Source: a virus | IMG/VR virus record: IMGVR_UViG_3300048834_000075 | Coordinates: 1 to 54,057 of that record | Strand: one strand, 5' to 3' | Length of the DNA: 54,057 bases | Shown: piece after piece, positions 22,257 through 30,299 of the stretch | Numbering within the stretch: the stretch's first letter is position 1 | Layout: the number at the start of each line of letters is the position of its first letter | The notes under the pieces: model-generated | What the model was told of the DNA's origin: nothing | The model's database searches: none | The model's input: only the letters and a program-made list of their open reading frames with translations | Program-made: the position numbers and the translations under genes

Positions 22257-24362
22257 ATGCACGACAACCAGTTCATAGGCCTGGACTTTGAGACCTATGC
22301 TTCGACGGATCTGCGGACCCACGGGTTGAGCAGGTACGTGAACTGCCCGGACTTCCAGGTACTGATCGCATCAGTGCATGGACCTCTGCCGGGTCAGAAG
22401 CGCCGCTTCGATTTCATCAACGACCCGGATGCACAGGACAAGCTCGCCGCTGCCCTGTCCGGGTGGATGATCGCGGCGCACAACGCAGGGTTCGAGCAGG
22501 CTGTGCTCGCACAGCTGGGCCTCGACTTCCCTGCGGAGCGGTTCATCGACACCGCTGTGCTGGCCCGTGCCGCGGGCGCGGCCGGCAAGCTCGAAGCCGC
22601 AGCACCTCAACTGCTCGGTATCAACAAGGTGGAGTCAGGGGTTCACCTCATCAAGGTGTTCTCCATCCCTGGCAAGTACCAGCAGGAGAAGATCACCGGG
22701 CAGTTCCAGCCGGAGATCATCGAGGAGTTCCCGGACAAGTGGCAGGAGTTCATCTACTACTGCGACGTGGACGCCGAACTCAGTTACCGGCTGGCCGAGT
22801 TGCTGCTGCCGCGCACGACGTCACGGGAACTGGCGTACACCCATGTCACCATGAACATGAACAGCACCGGGTGGCACGTCGACACCCCGCTGGTGCGGGA
22901 GATGCAACGCCGCTACCTGCACAACGTGGACAAGGCGATCGAACAGTTCCGCACGGACACCGGTTCGCACGACCTGAACCTGGCGTCCTTCCCTCAACTG
23001 CAGCAGTGGTGCAAGCAGCGAGGGGTCAACGCATCCTCGTTCGACGAGGATGCGGTGAAGCGGATGATCACCTTGATCGAACGCAAGCTGACCAACGGCA
23101 CCACGTTGGAGGGCGTCAAGCGTGAAGGCTACGAGCAGGTGCTGCACCTGTTGCACACGAAGCAGATCATGGGTGGGTCCAGCCTGAAGAAGTTGGACAC
23201 CATCCTGAACACGGTCGACCACACTGGTCGGCTGCGTGACCAGTACCTGCACTGTGGTGCTGGTGCCACGTTCCGTACCTCGGGGCGTGGTGTGCAGATG
23301 CAGAACCTGAAGCGGCTCAACGGTGAAGGGGATGAAGTCGAGCTGCTGCTCGAAGACCCTGACCTGCAGTGGGACAACGGCCAGTTGGCCTCCAACCTGC
23401 GGCAGGTGTTCACGGCCACGGACCCTGAGGGTCTGCTGGTCGTCGGGGACTTCAGCAGTGTGGAGTCCAGGGGTCTGGCGTGGCAGGCCGCAGAGCAGTG
23501 GAAGCTCGACGCCTACCACCAGGGCCACGACCTGTACAAGGTGCAGGCATCCAAGATCTTCGGCGTGCCGTACGAACAGGTCACCAAACCTCAGCGCCAG
23601 ATTGGCAAGGTGGGTGAGTTGGCCTGTGGGTACGGGGCCGGCGCCGATGCGGTGCATTCGTTCGCCGCGAAGATGGGTGTTGAGATGACAGTGCAGGAGG
23701 CGGCGAAGCTGGTCATCGACTGGCGTGCCGCCAACGAAGGTGTCGTCACCTACTGGAAGCAGCTGGACCAGGCGCTGCACGATGCACTGAGTGCGCCGAG
23801 GTTCGGGGCCGAGGTGATCAAGGACAACTGTGTCGTGGTGTTCACCCCGTTCACCGCACCTGAGTCGTTGCGGGAACAGGTCGGAGATCCCGACCTCGTA
23901 TCCCTGCAACTCGAGATGCTGACGCTCGACGGCCAGAACCTGCTGACCCGTGTGATCCACGGTGCGCAGATCAAGGGCCGCAACATCGGTTACTACAAGC
24001 CGAGCGAGCTGAAGACTGGTGACCTGTGGGCCAACTCGTTCATCGACCCGAAGACCAAGCAGCGCCGTGCCTACACGATCTACGGTGGCAAGCTGTCCGG
24101 CATCCTGACCCAGTCGTTGTGCCGGGAGTTGTTCTTCGCCAGCCTGTACCGAGTGCAGGACTGGGCACGAAGCACGACCAACGTCAAGGTTGTCGGCCAG
24201 TTCCACGACGAGATCGTGGTGGACTGGTCACCGGACACGGACCCGCACGCGGTGCCGTTGAACACAACAATGCAGATGATGGACAGGTTCATGTCGTCAT
24301 CGGTGCTGCAAGGGTTTCCGTTGTCGGCGGAGATCAAGAGCGATTACCGCTACACGAAGTGA
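22257..24362 (+). CDS. Family A DNA polymerase with 3'-5' exonuclease
   Basis: This is a 701-residue protein. The exonuclease domain has D10 and E12 (LDFET), AHNAGFE at 74-80 and YCDVDAEL at 168-175. The polymerase domain has motif A GDFSSVE with D398 and E403, motif B around RQIGKVGELACGYG (448-460), and motif C FHDE at 649-652. These are the hallmarks of phage-type PolA enzymes. Between motifs B and C lies a long segment (about 510-600) that widens the usual spacing. There is no 5'-3' exonuclease domain. This is the main replicative polymerase. The ATG follows GGAGGACTAGCACC, four bases after the nuclease stop. Confidence 0.96.
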   Translation: MHDNQFIGLDFETYASTDLRTHGLSRYVNCPDFQVLIASVHGPLPGQKRRFDFINDPDAQDKLAAALSGWMIAAHNAGFEQAVLAQLGLDFPAERFIDTAVLARAAGAAGKLEAAAPQLLGINKVESGVHLIKVFSIPGKYQQEKITGQFQPEIIEEFPDKWQEFIYYCDVDAELSYRLAELLLPRTTSRELAYTHVTMNMNSTGWHVDTPLVREMQRRYLHNVDKAIEQFRTDTGSHDLNLASFPQLQQWCKQRGVNASSFDEDAVKRMITLIERKLTNGTTLEGVKREGYEQVLHLLHTKQIMGGSSLKKLDTILNTVDHTGRLRDQYLHCGAGATFRTSGRGVQMQNLKRLNGEGDEVELLLEDPDLQWDNGQLASNLRQVFTATDPEGLLVVGDFSSVESRGLAWQAAEQWKLDAYHQGHDLYKVQASKIFGVPYEQVTKPQRQIGKVGELACGYGAGADAVHSFAAKMGVEMTVQEAAKLVIDWRAANEGVVTYWKQLDQALHDALSAPRFGAEVIKDNCVVVFTPFTAPESLREQVGDPDLVSLQLEMLTLDGQNLLTRVIHGAQIKGRNIGYYKPSELKTGDLWANSFIDPKTKQRRAYTIYGGKLSGILTQSLCRELFFASLYRVQDWARSTTNVKVVGQFHDEIVVDWSPDTDPHAVPLNTTMQMMDRFMSSSVLQGFPLSAEIKSDYRYTK

Positions 24363-24370
24363 TGCTGTAA

Positions 24371-24405
24371 CGGGAGCGCCAGGTTGCACAGGCCTGGCGC
24401 TCCCG
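24371..24405 (+). repeat. 13-bp perfect stem hairpin after the polymerase gene
   Basis: CGGGAGCGCCAGG (24371-24383) pairs perfectly with CCTGGCGCTCCCG (24393-24405) over a nine-base loop. The next ribosome binding site (AAAGGAGGTAGCT) begins nine bases later. No T-run is seen. Confidence 0.8.
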
Positions 24406-24426
24406 CCCAACCGAAAGGAGGTAGCT

Positions 24427-24918
24427 GTGCTAACTCTCTCACACATCGTCGGAGTGGACCCAGGTCTGGTACACACCGGCACGGTGGGGATGGTGTTCGA
24501 TCCTCTGTCACGAACCGTGACTGTCGATCACCATGTCACCGACGGCATGGACCCTGACGACGTTCTGGCCTGGTTGCAGTCCACCTACCCGGGCCACCGA
24601 CCCAAGGTGTTCATCGAGAAGTACGTCCCTCGTCTGCGTCTGAACTCCGACGAGAGGATGGTCAAGGGTGAGGCGGCGTTCATCAAGACGCTGCCCAACG
24701 CCATGCTGATCCGCAACACCGGGGTCAAGCAGATGGTGCCCGTCGACCTGATGCGTGAGCTGGGGGTGTTCCAGTTCCCCACTGCCACGCATCACCAGGA
24801 TCTCCGGTCGGCTGCCCGCATCGGGATCTACGGGATGATGCGGGACGACACCGGCAACACGGTGCTGGCCGAGTTCATCCGTGATCTGCTCGACGGTGTG
24901 GGCTGGGTGGTCGCATGA
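24427..24918 (+). CDS. RuvC-like Holliday junction resolvase (RNase H fold)
   Basis: This is a 163-residue protein starting at GTG 24427 behind AAAGGAGGTAGCT. GVDPGLVHTG holds the first catalytic aspartate D11, VFIEKYV holds E64, and THHQDLRSAARIG holds the C-terminal D125 next to two histidines. The order and spacing match RuvC-type resolvases, which cut branched DNA arising in replication and recombination so that it can be packaged. The gene ends overlapping the SF2 helicase start (ATGA), so the two are probably co-translated and may work together on branched DNA. Confidence 0.85.
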   Translation: MLTLSHIVGVDPGLVHTGTVGMVFDPLSRTVTVDHHVTDGMDPDDVLAWLQSTYPGHRPKVFIEKYVPRLRLNSDERMVKGEAAFIKTLPNAMLIRNTGVKQMVPVDLMRELGVFQFPTATHHQDLRSAARIGIYGMMRDDTGNTVLAEFIRDLLDGVGWVVA

Positions 24919-26108
24919 CCACGATCGCCGAGGTGGAACGGCGTGCAGGTGTGACGCTGTTCCCGTACCAGCAGAACTTTCTGGACAGCATCCTTGACAC
25001 CGGCAACCCGGAGCAGTTGCGTGCCTGTCTGTTCTACAAGACGGGTGCGGGTAAGAGCCTGACCGCACTGGCCGCGATCGCCGCACTGGGTTACGACCGG
25101 TGCGTAGTGATCGCACCTCCGTCCACTCACCAGCACTGGCTGGAACTGGGTGAGACGTTGGGCATCCGGGTCGCACCGCTGTCCCATGCGTTGTTCCGGC
25201 AGAAGACGACGAAGTTGTCGCGGACTGTGCCGATCGTGGCCGACGAGTTCCACCTGTTCGGTGGGCAGCGGGGCAAGGGCTGGCGCAAGCTGGACAAGTT
25301 GGCCCAGCATCTGCAGGCCCCGCTGATCCTGGCGTCGGCCACGCCGAACTACAACGATGCGGAACGCTGTTACTGCGTGTCGCACATTCTGGATCCGATG
25401 GGCACTCGGGGTGGATACCTGCAATTCGTGTACACCCACTGCACCACCGAGCAGAATCCGTTCGGGGTGGAGCCGATCGTCACCGGGTTCCAGAAGTTCT
25501 CGAACGCCGCGGAGTTCCTGGCCTCACTGCCCAAGGTGTACTACCTGCCTGACGATGCGGTGTTCTCGATCATCGAGATCCCGTACAAGGAGCAGGTGCC
25601 GGACGAGTTGCGGCAGTGGTGCTACAACCGCCGCCGGCACAAGGTGGTGGCCAGCATCATGGAGATGCGGCACACCCTGCGCTATCAGGGACTGGTCGAC
25701 GAGGACGACCATCTGCGCGCGCATGTCATGGCGGAGCTGCTGGCTGTGATCCAGCCCAGTGCTGCTCCTGTCATGGTGTACGCCAACCATGCGACAGTCG
25801 CGCTGGCAGCACAGCGTGCGCTGGTTCGTGACGGTGTGCCTGCCGCACTGGTCACGGGTAGTACCTCACCAGAGGAGAAGGACAGAATCCTCAACGAGTT
25901 CCGGGCTGGGCAACACCATGTCCTGATCGGAACCGCAACCTTGGCCACCGGTACCGACGGTATGGACAAGGTCTGCGACACCCTGGTGATCTTGGATGAC
26001 ACCGATGACGACGCGCTGCGCCGGCAACTCATCGGTCGAATCCTCCCGCGTGGCAATGCAACAGCCGCACGGGTGAAGCACATCTTCCGCATGACACCCA
26101 CCTCCTGA
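24915..26108 (+). CDS. SF2 DEAD/DEAH-type DNA helicase
   Basis: This is a 397-residue protein. FPYQQ at 16-20 forms the Q-type motif, KTGAGKS at 42-48 is Walker A, ADEFHLF near 109-115 is motif II (DEFH), SATP at 141-144 is motif III, ATGTDGMD is motif V and RQLIGRILPRG is motif VI. This is the compact SNF2/UvsW-like arrangement found in phages. It may remodel forks or R-loops. It overlaps the resolvase stop and is followed by a tiny gene at 26159. Confidence 0.92.
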   Translation: MTTIAEVERRAGVTLFPYQQNFLDSILDTGNPEQLRACLFYKTGAGKSLTALAAIAALGYDRCVVIAPPSTHQHWLELGETLGIRVAPLSHALFRQKTTKLSRTVPIVADEFHLFGGQRGKGWRKLDKLAQHLQAPLILASATPNYNDAERCYCVSHILDPMGTRGGYLQFVYTHCTTEQNPFGVEPIVTGFQKFSNAAEFLASLPKVYYLPDDAVFSIIEIPYKEQVPDELRQWCYNRRRHKVVASIMEMRHTLRYQGLVDEDDHLRAHVMAELLAVIQPSAAPVMVYANHATVALAAQRALVRDGVPAALVTGSTSPEEKDRILNEFRAGQHHVLIGTATLATGTDGMDKVCDTLVILDDTDDDALRRQLIGRILPRGNATAARVKHIFRMTPTS

Positions 26109-26158
26109 TCGACATGGGGTTGGGGACCGGTACCACGCCGGCGAGAAGGAGGAAGTTC

Positions 26159-26269
26159 ATGACATCTAAGGAAGATGTGCTCAACAAGCTGTACGAGAAG
26201 TTGCTCGATCCGAACCTCTCACCTCGTGAGTTCAACGAGGTGCGACGACGGATCACCCTGCTGCAATAA
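26159..26269 (+). CDS. Hypothetical 36-residue protein
   Basis: ATG at 26159 follows a strong GAGAAGGAGGAAGTTC site and the frame closes with TAA at 26267-26269. The peptide begins MTSKEDVLNKLYEKLLDP and ends RRRITLLQ; it looks like two short helices with a basic end. It fills the gap between the SF2 helicase and a hairpin. The good ribosome binding site supports expression. A small partner of the neighbouring helicases is possible but not shown. Confidence 0.65.
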   Translation: MTSKEDVLNKLYEKLLDPNLSPREFNEVRRRITLLQ

Positions 26270-26275
26270 CCCATC

Positions 26276-26312
26276 GCGGAGCCTGTCGTCACCTAGTGGC
26301 GGCAGGCTCCGC
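26276..26312 (+). repeat. Hairpin before the SF3 helicase gene
   Basis: GCGGAGCCTG (26276-26285) pairs with CAGGCTCCGC (26303-26312) and an additional CG pair extends toward the loop. It begins a few bases after the stop of the 36-residue gene and lacks a T-run. The GAGGTAGCT site of the next gene is about 10 bases downstream. Confidence 0.75.
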
Positions 26313-26332
26313 CTGTCAAGAACGAGGTAGCT

Positions 26333-27754
26333 ATGCCAACAATCAAGACCAAGAGGGAGATGAGCGAAGAAGCTGTTCTGCTGGCTGAGTCCTTCTCTCT
26401 CGTGATGCACGACAACGTGCTGTACCTGCCTGTCGACTACAAGACCGGCTATGAGGAAGTGAACGTCGATCCGTTGCGCACCATCTGGCTGCCACTGTCG
26501 CCACAGGGTGTGCAACGTCGAGCTCTGCAACAGTTCGACACGTTGTTCCAATCCTCGATGGAAGAGCTGAACTTCCACTACATGGTGTGCCAGTCAGCAC
26601 GCCAGTTCACCGGGGATGTAACCGGTTTGCTGGTGCGTACACCTGACGGATTGAAGGAGTTGCGCGGCAACGGCCAGCTCCATGAGCCGAACGGGGAGTT
26701 CGTTCCGAACTGCCTGCCGGTGATGCTCAACTCCGTCGAGGCCGACAAGGCCGAGGTGATGTCGGTACTGACCGAGTGGCTGGGTTCCGAGGAGGAGGCC
26801 GTGGCGTTGCTGCGTCACCTAGCCACAGCCCTGGCACCGGACTGGTCGGCAGTGAAATACGTGCTGCTGCTGGGTGACGGACGCAATGGCAAGTCCGTGC
26901 TGATGAGCATGGTGCAGCGTCTGTTCGGATGGGAGAACTGTTCCCATGTGACACGACAGGAGATCAGCAAGGCCTCTCCTGTGGTGACCGAGGTGCAGGG
27001 CAAACTCGTCAACATCATCTACGACGGGATGGCCGAGTACCTGCGTGACTCCGGCAACGAGAAGTCGTTGATCGCAGGGGAGCCGGTGTCCATCCGGAAG
27101 CTGTACTCCTCGCAGACCACGATGGTCAAGACCAACGCCCTGTTCATCGAAGGTCTGAACAAGGAGCCGAAGTCCAGTGACAAGTCCACGGCATTGCAGG
27201 CCAGGATCATCCGGTTCTGGTTCCCGAATGTCTACAAGGACAACCTCATGTTCATGGACCACATGTTGTCCGATCGGATGGTGGGCGCCCTGCTCGCTCT
27301 GATGATCGACAACTTCGTGCGCAAGGAGCACAAGGCGGTGATGCTGGCGCCCACCTCGACATCGGTGTCACTGCAGCTGGAACACATGCACGCCAACTCG
27401 TTGGCCATCCAGTTCCTCACACACATCGAGGACAAGGATCCTCTCGGAGCCGACGGCCTGATCGGTCTGAACTTCTCCGAGGTGGCTACACGGTTCCAGT
27501 CGTGGCGGATCAACGAAGGTGACCTGAATCCGTGGTCGGAGCCAGACATCTTCGAGCTGTTCCGGCCTGTGGTCCTGGTGGATCGCAAGTCGAAACGGGT
27601 GAACAACAAGCCCCGCAAGGTCAAAGTCCTGACGGGGTTCAAGCCGGATGCGATTGCGTTCCTCGAGTCCCTGAAAGGAGATGACGTAGCACATGGCACA
27701 GCAATGGTGGAAAACGATGGAGCAGTACCAGAACTCCTCGCCGATGCCGAATGA
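26333..27754 (+). CDS. SF3 (D5-like) replicative helicase
   Basis: This is a 473-residue protein. Walker A is GDGRNGKS at 181-188, Walker B is the NIIYDGMAE segment with D231 and E235, and motif C is ALFIEGLN ending in N276. This trio defines superfamily 3 helicases of the phage/D5 primase-helicase type. The preceding 150 residues form the usual helical region. It should unwind DNA at the fork as a hexamer. The primase is encoded separately in the next gene, which starts inside the last 62 bases of this one, an inverted split of the usual primase-helicase fusion. Confidence 0.9.
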   Translation: MPTIKTKREMSEEAVLLAESFSLVMHDNVLYLPVDYKTGYEEVNVDPLRTIWLPLSPQGVQRRALQQFDTLFQSSMEELNFHYMVCQSARQFTGDVTGLLVRTPDGLKELRGNGQLHEPNGEFVPNCLPVMLNSVEADKAEVMSVLTEWLGSEEEAVALLRHLATALAPDWSAVKYVLLLGDGRNGKSVLMSMVQRLFGWENCSHVTRQEISKASPVVTEVQGKLVNIIYDGMAEYLRDSGNEKSLIAGEPVSIRKLYSSQTTMVKTNALFIEGLNKEPKSSDKSTALQARIIRFWFPNVYKDNLMFMDHMLSDRMVGALLALMIDNFVRKEHKAVMLAPTSTSVSLQLEHMHANSLAIQFLTHIEDKDPLGADGLIGLNFSEVATRFQSWRINEGDLNPWSEPDIFELFRPVVLVDRKSKRVNNKPRKVKVLTGFKPDAIAFLESLKGDDVAHGTAMVENDGAVPELLADAE

Positions 27755-28550
27755 GTTCGATCGTTTCTCGGGACCGGCCGGGCCTGCCCTGGTCCGAGCC
27801 TGGGACAACGGCAAGACCGATCGAGGCTGGGGGTTGAAGCCGACCGACAAGTCACCGGGCTTCATCCCGAAGTACCGTTCCGGTGGGTTCCGGGCAGCAC
27901 CTGTGCTGGCCGGTTTCGAGGCGGGACGCTGGAACTTCGCGTTCGTCATGAGGTCGTTGCGCCTGGTGTGCATCGACATCGACGGGAAGAACGGCGGCAT
28001 GTTGCACGCCGGCAGGCTCGGTCTGCTGCCACGCACACTGGCAGAGACCAGCAAGAGTGGTGACGGACTCCACCTGTTCTACGCGACCAGCGACGATCAA
28101 TGGGACGACGCCACCGGGTACGCCGGGTACTCCGACCGCATCGGCTTGGAGACCGGCGTGGACTTTCGCGCAGTCGGGTGTGTGTACCACTACCCGCAAC
28201 AGAGGTGGAACGGGGAGCTGATCGCTGAACTCCCCGACCACCTGAAGCAGCGGCTCCACGCCGCAGCAGCCGCACCCTCCACAACCGTGGAGGGGATCAT
28301 CGCCTATCTGCAGACAGCAGACGACATGGAGGTAGCACTCATGCACGACAATCTCATCACCGATCTCAACAAGCCGATCCCGGATGGCCGGCGCAACAAC
28401 ACTCTGTTCGCCATCGGGTCGCAGATGTACGCGGCCCAGATCATCGGATGGGAGACGCTGCTGCGCACCCGTGCCGACGAGGTGGGCCTGGACCCCGAGG
28501 AGATCGACAAGCTCGTCACCAACATCACGAAGTACGGGGCGACGGCATGA
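27693..28550 (+). CDS. Prim-Pol (AEP superfamily) primase
   Basis: This is a 285-residue protein. VCIDIDGKNGG holds D95 and D97, ETSKSGDGLHLFY holds the S-x-G-x-H nucleotide-binding motif with H127, and GVDFRAVG holds the third metal ligand D157. These are the three AEP/bifunctional Prim-Pol motifs. Residues about 205-285 resemble the primase C-terminal helical module. It would synthesise primers for the family A polymerase. The start has AAAGGAGATGACGTAGCAC and overlaps the helicase gene by 62 bases in another frame. Confidence 0.9.
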   Translation: MAQQWWKTMEQYQNSSPMPNEFDRFSGPAGPALVRAWDNGKTDRGWGLKPTDKSPGFIPKYRSGGFRAAPVLAGFEAGRWNFAFVMRSLRLVCIDIDGKNGGMLHAGRLGLLPRTLAETSKSGDGLHLFYATSDDQWDDATGYAGYSDRIGLETGVDFRAVGCVYHYPQQRWNGELIAELPDHLKQRLHAAAAAPSTTVEGIIAYLQTADDMEVALMHDNLITDLNKPIPDGRRNNTLFAIGSQMYAAQIIGWETLLRTRADEVGLDPEEIDKLVTNITKYGATA

Positions 28551-28861
28551 CCGGCCCGGTGCGCCAGGAGATCCTGGTGGAAGCGGTGCGGCTCACCACG
28601 GGTGACCGCAACAAGGACTACGGTGATCCGTCCGACGACTTCGCTCGGACGGCCGCCATGTGGTCGGCGTACAAGGGTGTCGAGTTCGACATCCATGACG
28701 TGCCGATCATGATGGTCCTGCTGAAGGTGTCACGTTGCGCGGAGAGCCCGTACAAGCTGGACAACTTCGTGGACATGGCCGGGTATTCGGCGCTGGCCGG
28801 CGAGGTCCGGCCGCCCGAACCGGACACGACCGCGGCCACGGGCTGCATGTGCAGCAAGTAG
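28547..28861 (+). CDS. DUF6378-like small phage protein
   Basis: This is a 104-residue protein. The ATG at 28547 overlaps the primase TGA (ATGA). The sequence has the pattern LTTGDRNKDYGDPSDDF, an aromatic AAMWSAYKG segment, PIMMVLLKVSRC and NFVDMAGYSALAGE. These are the hallmarks I associate with the phage family DUF6378, whose fold and role remain unclear (a MazG-like all-alpha fold has been considered). It is the last gene before a strong terminator and so closes the replication operon. Confidence 0.75.
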   Translation: MTGPVRQEILVEAVRLTTGDRNKDYGDPSDDFARTAAMWSAYKGVEFDIHDVPIMMVLLKVSRCAESPYKLDNFVDMAGYSALAGEVRPPEPDTTAATGCMCSK

Positions 28862-28872
28862 CCGCAGAGGAT

Positions 28873-28940
28873 TCGAGCCTTGTACCCGTCACACCTGTTG
28901 AACAGGTGTGGTGGGTGCGAGGCTCGACTCTTCTTTACTG
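28873..28940 (+). terminator. Strong terminator closing the replication operon
   Basis: TCGAGCC (28873-28879) pairs with GGCTCGA (28921-28927). Inner stems ACCC/GGGT and CACACCTGTT/AACAGGTGTG build a long, nearly continuous hairpin, followed by CTCTTCTTT. The tail ACTCTTCTTTACTG is identical to that of the terminator at 14579-14624. Confidence 0.85.
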
Positions 28941-28946
28941 AGCCTG

Positions 28947-28999
28947 TGACGAAACTGTGCGCACGATCCCTCTCTTTTTTGGGTGCTACAGTTTCGTCA
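28947..28999 (+). promoter_or_regulatory. 12-bp inverted repeat and probable leaderless promoter
   Basis: TGACGAAACTGT at 28947-28958 is repeated inverted as ACAGTTTCGTCA at 28988-28999, the last base being the A of the ATG. Within the right arm TACAGT (28987-28992) fits TANNNT and lies six bases before the ATG, the spacing of leaderless actinobacterial promoters. No Shine-Dalgarno sequence is present. A repressor or activator dimer bound to both arms would control the promoter directly. Confidence 0.6.
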
Positions 29000-29559
29000 T
29001 GTTCAGCGATGACACGACCTATCTGGATGAGGTGGAGGAAAGTCTCAAACGGAGGTTCAATAAGGACGAAGCAGATCGACGTCGGCTCCCGTCAACGGCA
29101 GCCGACGCCGCGGCGTCCGACCGCCTCGACCAGTTGGTCCTGCCTGATGAGATGAGGGCGAGGATGCCCTTGACGAAGGACAAGTTCTTGGTCAAGGAGA
29201 ACCCGCACCTCGTGAGCTGGGAGCGGGAGGTGCGCAAGTTCCTGCGCAAGCTCTCCCCCGAACACGGCCACCGTGTCTCCGCCGTCATGATCTACGAGTG
29301 GGCCACCGGTATCCGTGTCGCAGACATCATGCAGCACAAGATCGACAAGCGGTGGCCCGGCCAGCAGACGTGGCGCAGTGACCTGCGCAAGATCAACCAG
29401 ATCCTGAAGTTCTACTTCGGCAAGCCGTACATGACCTACATCTGCGGCAAGAAGGTGAACAAGGCGTACCGTGTCCGGCCCGGCTACTACATCCGCCGGC
29501 ACCGGCCCATGACGTTGACGTTGTGGGCGGAGTACACCGAGGGTGTGCTGAATCCGTGA
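28999..29559 (+). CDS. Hypothetical basic protein from a probable leaderless mRNA
   Basis: This is a 186-residue protein starting MFSDDTTYLDEV at 28999. It lies between a strong terminator and a gene that overlaps it by GTGA. The N-terminal 60 residues are charged. Residues 70-140 contain a helix-rich part (WEREVRKFLRKLSP, VSAVMIYEWATGIRVADIMQHKI) that could hold a helix-turn-helix, followed by a basic, aromatic end (KVNKAYRVRPGYYIRRHR). I considered an integrase-like or regulatory DNA-binding protein, but I see no catalytic residues. Function unknown; DNA binding is a guess. Confidence 0.75.
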   Translation: MFSDDTTYLDEVEESLKRRFNKDEADRRRLPSTAADAAASDRLDQLVLPDEMRARMPLTKDKFLVKENPHLVSWEREVRKFLRKLSPEHGHRVSAVMIYEWATGIRVADIMQHKIDKRWPGQQTWRSDLRKINQILKFYFGKPYMTYICGKKVNKAYRVRPGYYIRRHRPMTLTLWAEYTEGVLNP

Positions 29560-29900
29560 CGCACCACCCGGTCACCGTCCTCAAGGACGGCACTCGGGTG
29601 TACTCGAACCACACCCGTTACCGCCCGATTCCCCCCGAGGAGCGCAAGTACAAGGTGCGCAAGCCGGACGTCCCCGGTGCCGTGATGTACAACAAGGAGT
29701 GGTTCCTGCCGCTGCAAGTCCTGGCCGACATCGACAGGGTGCTGCCGGAGACACGACCGGACACCGACGCCTACGACCACGCAGGCCGTCACCCCCGCTG
29801 CCGGTGTGATGTGTGTGGCCGGCCGGAGGCGGACGCCTGGCGGGAGAAGTGGTGGAAGGAACGCGGCGTCAGATTCGTACCGCCTGCGCCTGGGCGATGA
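29556..29900 (+). CDS. Hypothetical protein with a CRCDVCGRPE motif
   Basis: This is a 114-residue protein. The GTG at 29556 overlaps the preceding TGA (GTGA). The N-terminal half is basic and beta-like (VLKDGTRVYSNHTRYRPIP). The C-terminal part holds RHPRCRCDVCGRP, a compact cysteine cluster that may bind zinc. It is the last plus-strand gene, and its final 32 bases overlap the end of a convergent minus-strand gene, so no terminator separates the two units. No family recognised. Confidence 0.75.
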   Translation: MTHHPVTVLKDGTRVYSNHTRYRPIPPEERKYKVRKPDVPGAVMYNKEWFLPLQVLADIDRVLPETRPDTDAYDHAGRHPRCRCDVCGRPEADAWREKWWKERGVRFVPPAPGR

Positions 29901-30156
29901 CCTCCTCGTCGTACATCGCGCCGCCCTCCAACCGTTGGAACAACTGCTTGATCGAGTTGAGGTCGCGGGCCAGTACCGCTTGCAGGATCAGCGTGGCCGC
30001 GGTCTTGTCCAGGATGTCCGGTGACTTCTGGTACACCATCTGCACGGTGCCGAACCGTTGATGCCACAGCCACAGCAGCCGGGTGTCCAGGCTGGCCCGG
30101 TGCTGCTCGGGGATGGTGTTGCGCCAGTGGCGCACCTGCACCAGCTCGGCGCTCAT
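29869..30156 (-). CDS. Small protein, candidate terminase small subunit
   Basis: This is a 95-residue protein. The ATG at 30156 overlaps the TGA of the 48-residue upstream gene (ATGA). The sequence ends DKTAATLILQAVLARDLNSIKQLFQRLEGG followed by an acidic/alanine tail. That helix-loop resembles the end of several small terminase or packaging proteins (pattern ...a..al..gD..ai..i..RleG). It is the last gene of the operon that includes the large terminase. The assignment is tentative; the protein is short and no HTH is clear. Confidence 0.7.
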   Translation of the reverse strand: MSAELVQVRHWRNTIPEQHRASLDTRLLWLWHQRFGTVQMVYQKSPDILDKTAATLILQAVLARDLNSIKQLFQRLEGGAMYDEEVIAQAQAVRI

Positions 30157-30299
30157 GTGCCGATCCCGTGCAACGGGCAGTCGAGCACCATCACGAACGT
30201 GCCGTCGCCCCGGCCGCGGCCGTGATGGTTGTCCATCCGTGGGCACTGGCATCCCTGGGTCACCGCATCGGCGCTGCCCGGGTTGGGTGTGTCCATCAT
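30153..30299 (-). CDS. 48-residue zinc-knuckle protein
   Basis: The minus-strand ATG at 30299 follows AGGAGGTGCGATCGAATC, and the frame ends in a TGA overlapping the next ATG. The peptide has C17-x-C19-P and, after a basic glycine-rich middle (HHGRGRGDG), C41-P-L-H44-G, giving a C-x-C...C-x2-H zinc site. This short pattern is common in small actinophage proteins. Coupling to both neighbours by overlapping start and stop codons supports it as a real gene. Confidence 0.7.
   Translation of the reverse strand: MMDTPNPGSADAVTQGCQCPRMDNHHGRGRGDGTFVMVLDCPLHGIGT

Noticed and set aside
28999-29559. Integrase or recombinase
   Set aside because: The protein has a basic helical region but no R-H-R-Y or serine recombinase signature; nothing else in the genome indicates lysogeny.
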